From positions 1 to 64,000 of the forward strand of contig JBJOMN010000065.1 in NCBI GenBank assembly GCA_046052345.1: 64,000 bases of DNA, read 5' to 3'. Below are positions 8,836 to 17,613 of this stretch, piece after piece (within the stretch, counting starts at the first letter, position 1; each line of letters opens with the position of its first letter). The stretch is from Pollutiaquabacter sp046052345 (GTDB taxonomy: Bacteria > Bacteroidota > Bacteroidia > AKYH767-A > 2013-40CM-41-45). The position numbers and the translations under genes are program-made. The notes under the pieces are model-generated. The model saw nothing but the letters and a program-made list of their open reading frames with translations, searched no databases and had not been told where the DNA came from.

Positions 8836-10566
8836 TCACCACCAGAAACTGTCTTTCCAGATTTGCGAGTTTCCGCGTTCGTCGGCTACGGTCAGCTCCA
8901 CTTTGTGCTCGTTGTTCAGCGGCAGACCGGCAAGATCGACCGTCACCATGCCCGACTTCGCATCGTATTCTGCCAGCACCCATTGACCGTCGATGGTCGC
9001 CGTCCAGCTCTTCAGACCGGACAGGTCGTCTTTTACGATCCATTGTGCAATACCGCCGCGATAGGTGTTCATATCCGCCGGATAATACTCCTTTGTCACT
9101 GAGGGGGCCACTGTGTCCAACAAGACATAGTAACGACCGAACTCGCGGACCTTGGCTGTCAGGAACTCCTTATTCCATATGCCGCCTTCTGGCTGCAGGG
9201 TTCCGTCGGGCATGGCCCGGACGATCAGCGCGCGCGAACGGAGCGTGTCCGGAACCTTGGAATACGGTTTCAGCGAAATACCTATCGGAATATGGAGCGC
9301 CTCGTAACGGTCGCCGATCAGGAAAGTCGGGGAAAGCGCCTTCTCGTTACGGAACTGGTCGTCCGTGTACCAGCACTCTTCGTAAACCGCTCCGCCCGGC
9401 ACCACCACATCCAGATTGTCCTTGTGTATGGCGATACCTTTGGAAGGGGAGATGAGCACGGCCTCTTCGCCGAAAGCCTGATACGGCTTGTTCGCCAGCG
9501 GCGGATAGGACTGTAGCTGGAAAAAGATCTCCGTCCGGTTACCGGCGAAATCCGTGGCCACGAAGTGAAGGTCGTGCGACTCCTCGTCGATGAACTCCAT
9601 GATGCCTGTCAGCAGCGTATCGGGATAGATCTTGGTGGCATAATTACCGGCCATCCGGTAGCACCTTTCCACTCTCACACCGTCACGCTTCCGTACGGTG
9701 TAATCACCGTGGGCGTTCGCATAGCGCGACTCGTCGAAATCCAGCCGGTCGTTGACCCACTCGTAGACCTTGGTGCCGTCGACGTAAAGCGTGCCGGAAT
9801 AAACTCCCAGCTCGGCCGTCCCGCTGTCCTGCAGGTCGTACACGTCAAAGCCGACGGAGATCCTCCCATAGACCTTGATATAGTCAGGTCCCGGCGTAGC
9901 TACTCCGTAGAGGGTGTCGGAGGGGAAGATCTCGAAGGTCCTGGCGGAGTCGGTCTGCTCTACGATCCCTGCCTGTAAATGCGGATAGACGCGAAGTCCC
10001 CGAAGAATAGGCTTGACGTGGTCGTTCACCGGCAGGCCGAACAGCAACGGGTTGATCGGTTGCTCCGTTTCTTCTTCCCGCATCTCGAAGTGGAGGTGCG
10101 GCCCGTCGGTATTTCCGGTGTTGCCGGACAGCGCAATCTCTTCGCCTTTTACCACCTTGAACCGGTCTTTCGCCGGAAGAAGTTCAATATCGTACGATTT
10201 TCGAGCCTGCTGCTCGGTAAGTGTGTACTGGCGAAGGTCCTCCCGGAAACTCTTCAGGTGGGCATACACGGAAACGTAACCGTTCGGATGGGTGATGTAC
10301 AACACACGGCCGAAACCGGTCGGACTGACTTTGATACGTGAGACGTACCCGTCTGCTACGGCTTTCACGGACACCCCTTCCTGTTCCCCTGTACTGAAAT
10401 CGACTCCGGTATGGAAATGACCGTTACGGATCTCGCCGAACGTTCCGGTCATGATCAGTGGCGTATCCAGTGGGGCTCTGAACCATCCGCCCGGGTTGTT
10501 TTGGCCGGATACCTGGATAGCGGTAATCAGCGTAAAAACCCCGATTAGCGCGGCTTTGAGGAACAT
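8836..10566 (-). CDS. M23 family zinc metallopeptidase (LytM-like)
   Basis: 576 residues from the ATG at 10566; the open frame extends to 10671, but only the internal start places a hydrophobic signal peptide (FLKAALIGVFTLITAIQVSG) at the N-terminus. The LytM zinc-site motifs are intact: HxxxD in GHFHTGVD (H52, D56) and HLHFE (H157, H159), within a fold spanning about 35-165. The remaining roughly 400 residues look like beta-rich extracellular domains and lack a T9SS tail. The family cuts peptidoglycan cross-bridge peptides or activates amidases, so a periplasmic or outer-membrane cell-wall role is likely. It is divergent from the zapA operon. The catalytic residues argue for an active enzyme rather than an EnvC-type activator. 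Confidence 0.85.
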   Translation of the reverse strand: MFLKAALIGVFTLITAIQVSGQNNPGGWFRAPLDTPLIMTGTFGEIRNGHFHTGVDFSTGEQEGVSVKAVADGYVSRIKVSPTGFGRVLYITHPNGYVSVYAHLKSFREDLRQYTLTEQQARKSYDIELLPAKDRFKVVKGEEIALSGNTGNTDGPHLHFEMREEETEQPINPLLFGLPVNDHVKPILRGLRVYPHLQAGIVEQTDSARTFEIFPSDTLYGVATPGPDYIKVYGRISVGFDVYDLQDSGTAELGVYSGTLYVDGTKVYEWVNDRLDFDESRYANAHGDYTVRKRDGVRVERCYRMAGNYATKIYPDTLLTGIMEFIDEESHDLHFVATDFAGNRTEIFFQLQSYPPLANKPYQAFGEEAVLISPSKGIAIHKDNLDVVVPGGAVYEECWYTDDQFRNEKALSPTFLIGDRYEALHIPIGISLKPYSKVPDTLRSRALIVRAMPDGTLQPEGGIWNKEFLTAKVREFGRYYVLLDTVAPSVTKEYYPADMNTYRGGIAQWIVKDDLSGLKSWTATIDGQWVLAEYDAKSGMVTVDLAGLPLNNEHKVELTVADERGNSQIWKDSFWW

Positions 10567-10779
10567 GAAATCGTTCAGTAAGAGAAAAGCCGGGTATTTC
10601 GAAGGGCGGCTGGTCATAGTGCGGAGTGTGTGGGTGTACTGGATTTCAGCAAGATGGGGGAAGTGAAGCATCCAAATTCGGGGTTAGAGGCTGGCTTTCT
10701 TCACAATGCGTGTTAATAATTGATGGATTTGTTGAGGTAATTTCCGATATTTGAGGCCTAAATTTCGGAAAATCCCGGG

Positions 10780-11076
10780 ATGAAAAGCAAAGACGATACC
10801 AAAGAACGCCTCCTCCTTTTAGAGGACCGTATCCGTCGGTTCATCGAACTGCACGAATCCCTGAAGGCCACCGGGCTGCGCCTTGCGGAAGAAAACGCAC
10901 GGCTGGTCGCGGAATTGGAGGAAGAAAGAAATAAATCCAGGCGTCTGGACGAGGGATACCGGAACCTGAAGCAACAGGAAACCGCCGCTACCCGTCAGCA
11001 GGTGGCCCGGATCAACAACAGAATCAACGATTTGGTCAGCGAGATAGACAAGAATATCAAACTGATCGAAGTTTAA
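10780..11076 (+). CDS. small coiled-coil protein upstream of zapA
   Basis: 98 residues, almost wholly charged heptads (for example ENARLVAELEEERNKSRRL), with no signal peptide or membrane segment. It sits 18 bp upstream of the zapA ATG, in the same direction. Small coiled-coil proteins in this position are common in Bacteroidota and are plausible ZapB-like partners in Z-ring assembly, but the sequence alone does not prove this. The ATG at 10780 follows a divergent intergenic stretch (10567-10779) with weak TAnnTTTG-like boxes (for example TAAATTTC at 10759). Confidence 0.75.
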   Translation: MKSKDDTKERLLLLEDRIRRFIELHESLKATGLRLAEENARLVAELEEERNKSRRLDEGYRNLKQQETAATRQQVARINNRINDLVSEIDKNIKLIEV

Positions 11077-11094
11077 ATAGTGGATCGGCCCATC

Positions 11095-11409
11095 ATGGGA
11101 GAATTACTTTCAGTCAAAGTTTCCATCGCCAACCGCACCTATCCGCTGCGTATCACGCAGGAGGAGCAGGAGCGTGTGATGAAGGCGGCGGAGATGATCA
11201 ATAAGCGAGTCCGGGACTTCGAAGAAGCCTTCGCCGTCAAGGACAAGCAGGATCTTCTCGCCATGACCGCCCTTCATTTCGCCAACGAATCGATGGATCA
11301 AGATAAAACGGAGAAATCCGGATCATCCGAACAGGAATTGCACGACCGTATCGACGGCCTAAGCCTGTTGCTGGATGAATATCTTCAGGACGAAGATTCT
11401 TCCCGCTGA
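11095..11409 (+). CDS. zapA: cell division protein ZapA
   Basis: 104 residues from the ATG at 11095; a GTG at 11080 would add five residues but lies almost on the stop of the preceding gene. The N-terminal part (ELLSVKVSIANRTYPLRI) is the typical ZapA beta-strand start, followed by QEEQERVMKAAEMINKRV and a helical C-terminal half ending in a predicted coiled coil. ZapA binds FtsZ and promotes filament bundling at the division site. Its position before a probable 6S RNA and rny matches a known gene order in related genomes. Confidence 0.85.
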   Translation: MGELLSVKVSIANRTYPLRITQEEQERVMKAAEMINKRVRDFEEAFAVKDKQDLLAMTALHFANESMDQDKTEKSGSSEQELHDRIDGLSLLLDEYLQDEDSSR

Positions 11410-11429
11410 AAACCGTTCTTTGAATCGCG

Positions 11430-11682
11430 TCGCGCCGTTCAGGGATGCCTTTTTACAGGGCCTCTCTGCGGTCGGATGGTAAGACATCCCGCATCAGTTC
11501 CGATCCGCTTTTAAACTCAACAAGACTACCATTGGAGCCTACGCTGCGATGAATATGGGAGGCTGCGCTTCCGTGCAAACGGAATTCCCTTCGCGGGACA
11601 GCAGACCCCAGAGGTCATCAGGAAGCTCCACCCATGACTTAAGGGGTTTATTAAGTCCCCGGAATTGGTGCGGGTTTTTTAT
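11430..11682 (+). ncRNA. ssrS: probable 6S RNA (SsrS)
   Basis: The 343-bp gap between zapA and rny has no plausible reading frame but dense RNA structure. Hairpins seen include GGATG/CATCC (around 11475-11490), TTCCGT-GCAA-ACGGAA (11569-11584) enclosed by CTGC/GCAG (11562-11604), and GACTTAA/TTAAGTC (11636-11657). A CCCG/CGGG stem and T run (11658-11682) then look like a terminator. 6S RNA follows zapA in many bacteria, including members of this phylum, which is the main reason for the call. Ends are approximate; a weak box GTTCTTTG (11415-11422) would start transcription near 11430. tmRNA, SRP RNA and RNase P signatures were looked for and not found. Confidence 0.55.
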
Positions 11683-11698
11683 TTATCTCATTTGAAAT

Positions 11699-11734
11699 CC
11701 CCTCTTCCGGCTTCGCACCGGCTCAGGAGGAGGG
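11699..11734 (+). promoter_or_regulatory. 5' leader hairpin upstream of rny
   Basis: CCCTC (11700-11704) can pair with GAGGG (11730-11734) and CCGG (11707-11710) with CCGG (11718-11721) around a CTTCGCA loop. The 3' arm contains a purine-rich AGGAGGAGGG. It lies 19 bp before the rny ATG and could influence its expression; this is inference. Confidence 0.3.
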
Positions 11735-11752
11735 ACATTAAAAAAACAACCT

Positions 11753-13333
11753 ATGGACGGATTCACCACCAACCTCATCATCCTCTCGGTAGCTGCCGCA
11801 CTGGTCGGCGTACTCGCGGGATTCCTTATCTCCCGATTCATTCTGAACCGGAACCTCAAAGCCCGGGAGAACTCGGCAAACTCCAAAGCCAAAGCCATCC
11901 TCAAGGAGGCTGAAAGCGAGGCGGAGGTCATGAAGAAGAACAAGATCCTTGAAGCAAAGGAGAAGTTCCTGCAGCTCAAGTCCGAGCACGAGAAACAGAT
12001 CGGAGAGAAAGACAAGCAGATCGGCATCGCCGAGAACCGTATCAAGCAGAAAGAGTCGAACCTCGCGCAGAAACTGGAACAGACGCAGAAGAAACAGCAA
12101 GAGTACGAGACGCTGCAGAACAACCTCAAGAATCAGCTTCAGATCCTGGAAGGGAAGAAGGAGGAGCTCGCAAAGCTCCATCAGCGCCAGGTGGAGAACC
12201 TGGAGAAGATCAGCGGACTGAGCGTCGAGCAGGCCAAGTCACAACTGGTGGAGGCGTTGAAGGCTGAAGCCAAGACCGACGCCATGTCCACCATCAAGGA
12301 CATCATGGAGGAGGCCAAGCTGACGGCCAACAAGGAGGCCAAGAAGATCATCATCCAGACCATCCAGCGCGTCGCTACCGAACATGCCGTCGAGAACGCC
12401 GTCACGGTATTCCCCATCGAGAACGACGAAGTGAAAGGACGCGTCATCGGCCGCGAAGGACGTAATATCCGTGCTCTGGAAGCCGCGACCGGTGTCGAGA
12501 TCATTGTCGATGACACTCCGGAAACCATCATCCTTTCCTGCTTCGATCCGGTGCGCCGCGAAGTCGCCCGCCTGGCCATGCACCAGCTGGTATCCGACGG
12601 CCGCATCCACCCGGCCCGTATCGAGGAAGTCGTCGCCAAAGTGAAGCGGCAGCTGGAGGAGGAGATCGCAGAAGTCGGCAAGCGTACGGCCATCGACCTG
12701 GGCATCCACGGCTTGGCACCTGAGCTGATCCGGATGGTCGGACGTATGAAATACCGTTCTTCCTATGGGCAGAACCTCCTGCAACACTCTCGCGAAGTCG
12801 CCAACCTCTGCGCCATCATGGCCGCCGAGCTGGGATTGAACGTCAAACTCGCCAAGCGCGCCGGTCTGCTCCACGACATCGGCAAGGTGCCGGACGACGA
12901 GCCGGAACTGCCGCACGCCATCCTCGGCATGAAGTTGGCCGAGAAATTCAAGGAGAACGCGGAGGTCTGCAATGCCATCGGTGCTCACCATGACGAGATC
13001 GAGATGAACAGCATGATCTCACCGATCGTACAAGTGTGCGACGCCATCTCCGGTGCGCGCCCTGGCGCCCGTCGGGAGGTCGTCGAATCCTACATCAAGC
13101 GTCTTAAGGACATGGAAGCGCTTGCGTTGTCCTATCCCGGCGTCGAGAAGACCTTCGCCATCCAGGCAGGCCGCGAACTGCGTGTCATCGTCCAGAGCGA
13201 AAAGATCAACGACAAACAGGCCGAAGTGCTTTCGTTCGACATCGCCAACAAGATCCAGAACGAGATGACCTACCCCGGCCAGGTGAAAGTCACTGTCATT
13301 CGCGAAACGCGGGCGGTGAATTACGCGAAGTAA
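11753..13333 (+). CDS. rny: ribonuclease Y
   Basis: 526 residues, the usual length. An N-terminal membrane anchor (about 5-28, LIILSVAAALVGVLAGFLIS) is followed by a long charged coiled coil (about 30-185), a KH domain with VIGREGRNIRALE (about 225-240) and an HD domain with GLLHDIGK (around 370). RNase Y is a membrane-bound endoribonuclease that starts mRNA turnover; the HD pair binds the catalytic metals. The ATG at 11753 gives the expected N-terminal anchor. The gene stands alone after the probable 6S RNA, with a leader hairpin at 11699-11734. Confidence 0.95.
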   Translation: MDGFTTNLIILSVAAALVGVLAGFLISRFILNRNLKARENSANSKAKAILKEAESEAEVMKKNKILEAKEKFLQLKSEHEKQIGEKDKQIGIAENRIKQKESNLAQKLEQTQKKQQEYETLQNNLKNQLQILEGKKEELAKLHQRQVENLEKISGLSVEQAKSQLVEALKAEAKTDAMSTIKDIMEEAKLTANKEAKKIIIQTIQRVATEHAVENAVTVFPIENDEVKGRVIGREGRNIRALEAATGVEIIVDDTPETIILSCFDPVRREVARLAMHQLVSDGRIHPARIEEVVAKVKRQLEEEIAEVGKRTAIDLGIHGLAPELIRMVGRMKYRSSYGQNLLQHSREVANLCAIMAAELGLNVKLAKRAGLLHDIGKVPDDEPELPHAILGMKLAEKFKENAEVCNAIGAHHDEIEMNSMISPIVQVCDAISGARPGARREVVESYIKRLKDMEALALSYPGVEKTFAIQAGRELRVIVQSEKINDKQAEVLSFDIANKIQNEMTYPGQVKVTVIRETRAVNYAK

Positions 13334-13344
13334 GGCCGGCTTTC

Positions 13345-13457
13345 GGGTTGCGAAATGCGGGTTGCGGGTTGCGGGTTGCGGGTTGCGAGGTGCAGGTTGC
13401 GGGTTGCGGGTTGCGAGTTGCGGGTTGCGGGTTGCGGGTTGCGAGGTGCAGGTTGCG
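13345..13457. repeat. GGGTTGC heptamer tandem repeat
   Basis: About 16 units of a 7-bp motif (GGGTTGC with GAGTTGC, GAGGTGC and CAGGTTGC variants) run from just after the rny stop codon. There are no unique spacers and no coding potential of note. It may be a slipped-strand or dispersed minisatellite. Confidence 0.85.
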
Positions 13458-13472
13458 ACGGCTGATTGACGA

Positions 13473-13530
13473 CCACTAACCACTAACCACTAACCACTAA
13501 CCACTAACTACAACCACAAACCACTAACCA
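13473..13530. repeat. CCACTAA heptamer tandem repeat
   Basis: Five perfect CCACTAA units (13473-13507) are followed by decayed copies to about 13530. Its unit length equals that of the neighbouring GGGTTGC array, but the sequence differs. It ends 28 bp before the first flippase gene of the glycan locus. Confidence 0.85.
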
Positions 13531-13557
13531 TTAGCTGCTAACTGACCTTACGCACCT

Positions 13558-14796
13558 ATGCTCCGCTCTCCGGTTTTCCGGCAATTCCTCCTCTACAGTT
13601 CCGGAGCGTTGTTTCTGCGGGGCGTATCCTTCCTTCTGATTCCCGTCTACACGCGCCTGCTCGATCCTGCAGAGTACGGCCGGCTAGACCTGGTGCTGAC
13701 CGTCTCCTATACGCTGGAGCTTTTCTTCTCGTGGGGTTTGCTGCAGGTGATGCAGATGGACTACTACAAGTTCAACGAGGAAGAGCGCTCCGTCTGGCTG
13801 TCGCGCATACTCACGCTGTACACGTTCCTTTCCGGGGGAATGTATGCCGTCACGTTGCTGGTAATGCCGGCAGCAGCGGAATCCCACGAAGTGTCGCGTG
13901 CGTTGTTGTTACCGGCCCTTTCCACATCCTTTCTTAATTTCTACCAAGGCTTCCTGCTGATACGGCTCCGGTTCTCGGAACGACCCAAAGTATTCACCGG
14001 GATGCAGGTCGGACTCGGCCTGCTTTCACTGACACTCAACCTGCTTTTTGTGGTCGTATTGCAGTCCGGAATTTCCGGAATCATCTATTCCAACCTTGTT
14101 ACGGTCGCTGTTGCAGCCGTAGCGCTGTTCGGCTTTCATCGCGAAAGAGCCGGCGTGAAGCCTCGTATTTTGATGCGTTCTTCCATTTCCGGTCTGCTGC
14201 GTCACGGAGTGCTTTTCCTTCCGGGGCTGCTGTCCTATTGGCTGATGAGTGCTGCAGGACGTTGGTTCCTTCTCAATCATTCGGGCATCGACCACGTCGG
14301 CCTCTATTCCGTGGCGACACGTTTCAGTTTCATCGTGGAGCCGCTGGTCCTTCAGCCGCTGCTCAATGCCTGGACGCCGAAAATGCTGAAGGGGTTCGCC
14401 GCCGGTGATTATAAGGTCAGGATCGCCCGGTGGGTGGTTCCGGTGATTGTCGCCGCTGCTGCCGGAGGATTTCTCCTGCAGCTCGTGGCCGGTTGGGTGG
14501 TGGACGAGTCGTATCGTGAAGGTTTGTCGGTCATTCCTGTACTTGTTCTTGGAACAGGCTTCAGTCTGTTGGCGCAGGCATCCGCGCAGCTGGTGATTTT
14601 CCGACGTAAGGTACATCTCACCATGAGCGGAATAGTGACCGGATTATGTGTGACCATGGCGGCGAATTACCTGCTGGTTCCCCGCTTCGGTGTCTACGGT
14701 GCGGCCATTTCCACGCTGGCCGGTAACATCTGCTGGTTCCTTATCGTGTACGGATTCTTCCTGCGGGAGCGGAGCAGGGCGGAGGCGGGTCGTTGA
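13558..14796 (+). CDS. polysaccharide flippase, MOP/Wzx-like
   Basis: 412 residues, polytopic, with about 12 predicted membrane segments. The N-terminus (FLLYSSGALFLRGVSFLLIPVYTRLLDPAEYG) is typical of Wzx/oligosaccharide flippases, where a first helix precedes PxYTRLL.P.EYG. Members move lipid-linked oligosaccharides across the inner membrane. It is the first gene of the glycan locus and lies directly after the heptamer repeats. The ATG at 13558 is the only start that keeps the first helix. A second, different flippase follows 66 bp on; substrate unknown. Confidence 0.85.
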   Translation: MLRSPVFRQFLLYSSGALFLRGVSFLLIPVYTRLLDPAEYGRLDLVLTVSYTLELFFSWGLLQVMQMDYYKFNEEERSVWLSRILTLYTFLSGGMYAVTLLVMPAAAESHEVSRALLLPALSTSFLNFYQGFLLIRLRFSERPKVFTGMQVGLGLLSLTLNLLFVVVLQSGISGIIYSNLVTVAVAAVALFGFHRERAGVKPRILMRSSISGLLRHGVLFLPGLLSYWLMSAAGRWFLLNHSGIDHVGLYSVATRFSFIVEPLVLQPLLNAWTPKMLKGFAAGDYKVRIARWVVPVIVAAAAGGFLLQLVAGWVVDESYREGLSVIPVLVLGTGFSLLAQASAQLVIFRRKVHLTMSGIVTGLCVTMAANYLLVPRFGVYGAAISTLAGNICWFLIVYGFFLRERSRAEAGR

Positions 14797-14832
14797 ACAT
14801 GTTGTCCCGGTTGAAAAACGCCTTCTGTCCGG

Positions 14833-14865
14833 TTTCAATGCTGCACCTTAGGTTCCGTACCTTTG
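14833..14865 (+). promoter_or_regulatory. probable promoter inside the glycan locus
   Basis: TACCTTTG (14858-14865) is a full match to TAnnTTTG. A TTTC (14833-14836) lies 21 bp upstream in the -33 position. The box overlaps the first possible start (TTG 14863) of the next gene, which favours a start further downstream. It would drive the long coupled gene run to 27134. Confidence 0.45.
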
Positions 14866-14892
14866 AATGACAGAATTTTGTACTCCGTCTAC

Positions 14893-16167
14893 GTGCAACT
14901 GATACCACTTCGACTCAGGAACAGCGAGTTCTTCCGTAACGTCTTCACGCTTACGGCCGGAACCTTCCTGGCGCAACTGGTCACGGTGTTGCTCACCCCG
15001 GTGCTCTCCCGCTTATATACGCCGGCGGATTATGCGGTGTTTGCGCTGTTCACCTCGTTTGTCTCGCAAGTTGCTGTCGGGGCCTCCCTGCGTTTGGAAA
15101 TGGCTTTACCGACTGTCCAGGATGACCGTGAGGCCGACGGACTCACCAGGCTTGCATTCAGGATCGTTTCCGTGGTCAGCCTCCTGAGCATGATTGCCCT
15201 TGTAGTCTGGCTAAGGTTCATCGGTAGCACCGGCGGCAGTTCGTGGGTGCTGCTTTTGGCTCCTTTGGGCATCCTCTTTACGGCTCTGATGCAGGTGCTG
15301 AACATGGCATCCTCCCGTGCAAAGACCTTCCGGCTGAATTCCATGGCCCGCATCGTGCTCAGTCTGGTAACCGGTACGGTCTCGATGCTGCTCGGTTGGA
15401 TGGGATGGGGAGCGAACGGATTGATCTTCGGCATGCTGGGAGGGCTTCTGGCAGGGACGTGGGTGCTGTGGCATCCGCAGCGCAAAAACGTGCACAGTGC
15501 CGTGAAGGGTCCCTATCCTGACCGTCATTATTTCCGTAAGTTCCGTCAGTACGTCTTTGTGAACACACCGCATGCGCTCGTGGATACGCTGGAGGTGTCC
15601 GGAATCCTTTTTCTGATGAACAGGTGTTACACCCAGGCGGAGATCGGTTCCTATTTCTTTGCGTACAGGCTATTGAAGCTGCCGGTGGCACTGATCGGTG
15701 CGGCAGTGTTCCAGGTCTTTTATCAGCGGATGGCGGAGGCAAGAAGTGAAGGTCGTCCTCTCGCACCTATGATCCGCAGTGTTTATCGGCAAATGGCCCT
15801 GGTTGGACTTCCGGTGTTCTTGGTGCTGATGTTCTTTTCCGACGATGTCTTCCCCTTCGTATTCGGCAAAGAATGGAAGCTGGCAGGCATGCTGGCCAGC
15901 GTCATGTCTCCTTGGCTCTTCTTCAATTTCCTCGCTTCCGCTGTTTCCAGCGTCGGATTGTTATTGAATTTCCAAAAGCAGGCTTTCGCCATTGCAATAG
16001 TCGATATAAGTTTCCGCATGGGATTTCTCCTGATCGGGGGAGGTTTGTTCGGTTTCTCCGCCATGGTGTCATATCTGGCAGCATTTTCTTCTTTGGTCAT
16101 GGTTTTCGCCACGTGGTGGTACCATCATATCGCACGTAAAAATGATCTCGCTGAAGCAACTGTCTGA
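14893..16167 (+). CDS. second polysaccharide flippase, MOP/Wzx-like
   Basis: 424 residues from the GTG at 14893; the frame is open from a TTG at 14863, but that codon lies inside the TACCTTTG box. Polytopic, about 12 membrane segments, with the family N-terminus FFRNVFTLTAGTFLAQLV followed by LTPVLSRLYTPADY. It differs clearly from the flippase at 13558-14796, so the pair does not look like a recent duplication. Probable role: export of a lipid-linked repeat unit. Its 3' end overlaps the next gene by 26 bp. Confidence 0.8.
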   Translation: MQLIPLRLRNSEFFRNVFTLTAGTFLAQLVTVLLTPVLSRLYTPADYAVFALFTSFVSQVAVGASLRLEMALPTVQDDREADGLTRLAFRIVSVVSLLSMIALVVWLRFIGSTGGSSWVLLLAPLGILFTALMQVLNMASSRAKTFRLNSMARIVLSLVTGTVSMLLGWMGWGANGLIFGMLGGLLAGTWVLWHPQRKNVHSAVKGPYPDRHYFRKFRQYVFVNTPHALVDTLEVSGILFLMNRCYTQAEIGSYFFAYRLLKLPVALIGAAVFQVFYQRMAEARSEGRPLAPMIRSVYRQMALVGLPVFLVLMFFSDDVFPFVFGKEWKLAGMLASVMSPWLFFNFLASAVSSVGLLLNFQKQAFAIAIVDISFRMGFLLIGGGLFGFSAMVSYLAAFSSLVMVFATWWYHHIARKNDLAEATV

Positions 16168-16828
16168 GGTCCTTCGCATGCCGGAGAAGACCGTTTGTCT
16201 GGGCGATAGTGATGCCGACAGGCGATTATTCGAATCATTCACCTCGAGGCATCCGAAATTCCCACTTATCAGCAGGAAGACGGTCGGTGTGGCTTTGTTG
16301 CCACTGGATGACTTCAAGACATCGGAGGATTATCTTGAAAGCGTAGGCGGTAAGAATTCCGCCGCTTACTTTTCCCGGAAGGCCATTCGTGCGGGCTACG
16401 CTTACGCAGCATTTGATCCCAATTCAAGGGCCGACGACATACAGCGGATTCACCTGAGCTCACCGGAGCGGCAGGGTAAAAAGATGGACAGTTCTTACCG
16501 GACCGGGTTCGGCGAATATCCTTCCGACAGGAGGAATTCATTCTACGGTGTCTTCAAAGGGGATGAGCTGGTAGCTTATATTTGGATTGTCCGTTCGGGT
16601 CAATTGTTGCTGATGAACCGTATCATGGGGCATGCCGATCATCTGCGTAACGGTGTGATGTACCTGCTGGTCAGTTCCCTTATCCGGCAGGAGATCGACA
16701 AGGAAGGGGCGCAAGGTCGGTTTGTCATGTATGATACCATGTTAGGCGCCTCTGCAGGTCTGAGGATGTTCAAGGAACGGTGCGGGTTCAGGCCCTACAG
16801 GTTAAAATGGCGACTTCCCGTAAAATGA
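16142..16828 (+). CDS. GNAT/FemAB-like acyltransferase-type protein
   Basis: 228 residues, soluble. The C-terminal half (GVFKGDELVAYIWIV, then MNRIMGHADHLRNGVMYLLV and a terminal FKERCGFRPYRLKWRLP) has the layout of GNAT or FemAB-type acyltransferases found in glycan loci. The N-terminal half is not recognised. It might acylate a sugar or a precursor amino group; substrate unknown. The ATG overlaps the flippase gene by 26 bp; an ATG at 16178 is a possible alternative start. It is coupled by ATGA to the deacetylase-like gene. Confidence 0.6.
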   Translation: MISLKQLSEVLRMPEKTVCLGDSDADRRLFESFTSRHPKFPLISRKTVGVALLPLDDFKTSEDYLESVGGKNSAAYFSRKAIRAGYAYAAFDPNSRADDIQRIHLSSPERQGKKMDSSYRTGFGEYPSDRRNSFYGVFKGDELVAYIWIVRSGQLLLMNRIMGHADHLRNGVMYLLVSSLIRQEIDKEGAQGRFVMYDTMLGASAGLRMFKERCGFRPYRLKWRLPVK

Positions 16829-17613
16829 ATCCGGCACATCGCATATACTCCGATTACTTCCTCCCCTCAAGGTTGGGAGAATATGACAGCATTCTCCTCA
16901 CTGCCCTGGAGAAAGGCTATGAGCACATGACGTTGACGGATTTCCGGTCGGTGGTCTCCTCCGGATCCTCCGGGTCTTATTCCGGGATATTCCTTCATCG
17001 TCACGATATCGACACCGATGTGTCCACTGCGGGATTGATTTTTAACACCGAGAAGAAACGCGGTATCAGATCCAGTTATTATTTCCGCCTCTCAACGCTG
17101 GATTTCGAATTGATGAAAGAGATACATGATTACGGCAGCGAAGTCGGTTATCACTATGAGGAGATCGCCACGTTCTGTAAGCGAAACGGTATAAAGGATG
17201 TGGAGACCGTCAAAAGCAGGATGGGGGAGATCCGGGATGCTTTTTTGGAAAATCTCGCATTTGTTGAAAAGGGCTGCGGTTTCAAGATCCGCTCCATCGC
17301 TTCCCACGGTGATTTCGTGAACAGAAAGTTGGGAATGCCCAATCATGCATTGGTGGACGCCGTATTCCTTAGTGAAACAGGTGTCGGATTAGAGTGCTAT
17401 GATCCCTTGTTGGTTCGCGAATATTCTGTCATTATTTCGGATGCGCCTTATCCGCATTTCTACCGCCCACTTGATCCTTTCACCGCAATCTCGGAAAGCC
17501 GCAAGGTGATTTATATGCTTACCCATCCCCGTCATTGGAGATCATCCGTCCTGGTCAACCTGAAAGACGATATCCTCAGGGCTTGGGAAGGATTCAAATA
17601 CCGCATGTCATGA
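16825..17613 (+). CDS. polysaccharide deacetylase-like (NodB-type fold) protein
   Basis: 262 residues from the ATG at 16825, which forms an ATGA overlap with the preceding stop; upstream in-frame starts lie inside that gene. Motifs fit a metal-dependent deacetylase barrel: FLHRHDIDTD near residue 53 (general base and metal Asp), EVGYHYE near 106 (metal His region), ASHGDF near 152 and LTHPRHW near 230. The family removes N- or O-acetyl groups from sugars. Together with the preceding acyltransferase-like gene and the following hexapeptide transferase it suggests that the acetyl pattern of the glycan is edited. No signal peptide, so the substrate is probably cytoplasmic. Confidence 0.7.
   Translation: MNPAHRIYSDYFLPSRLGEYDSILLTALEKGYEHMTLTDFRSVVSSGSSGSYSGIFLHRHDIDTDVSTAGLIFNTEKKRGIRSSYYFRLSTLDFELMKEIHDYGSEVGYHYEEIATFCKRNGIKDVETVKSRMGEIRDAFLENLAFVEKGCGFKIRSIASHGDFVNRKLGMPNHALVDAVFLSETGVGLECYDPLLVREYSVIISDAPYPHFYRPLDPFTAISESRKVIYMLTHPRHWRSSVLVNLKDDILRAWEGFKYRMS

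Noticed and set aside
11430..11682. tmRNA, SRP RNA or RNase P RNA as alternatives for the structured gap
   Set aside because: No tRNA-like ends or T-arm, no SRP GGAAG core and no RNase P conserved segments were seen.
13345..13530. Possible CRISPR array in the heptamer repeats near the glycan locus
   Set aside because: Units are 7 bp with no spacers; a CRISPR array needs repeats of about 24-40 bp separated by unique spacers.
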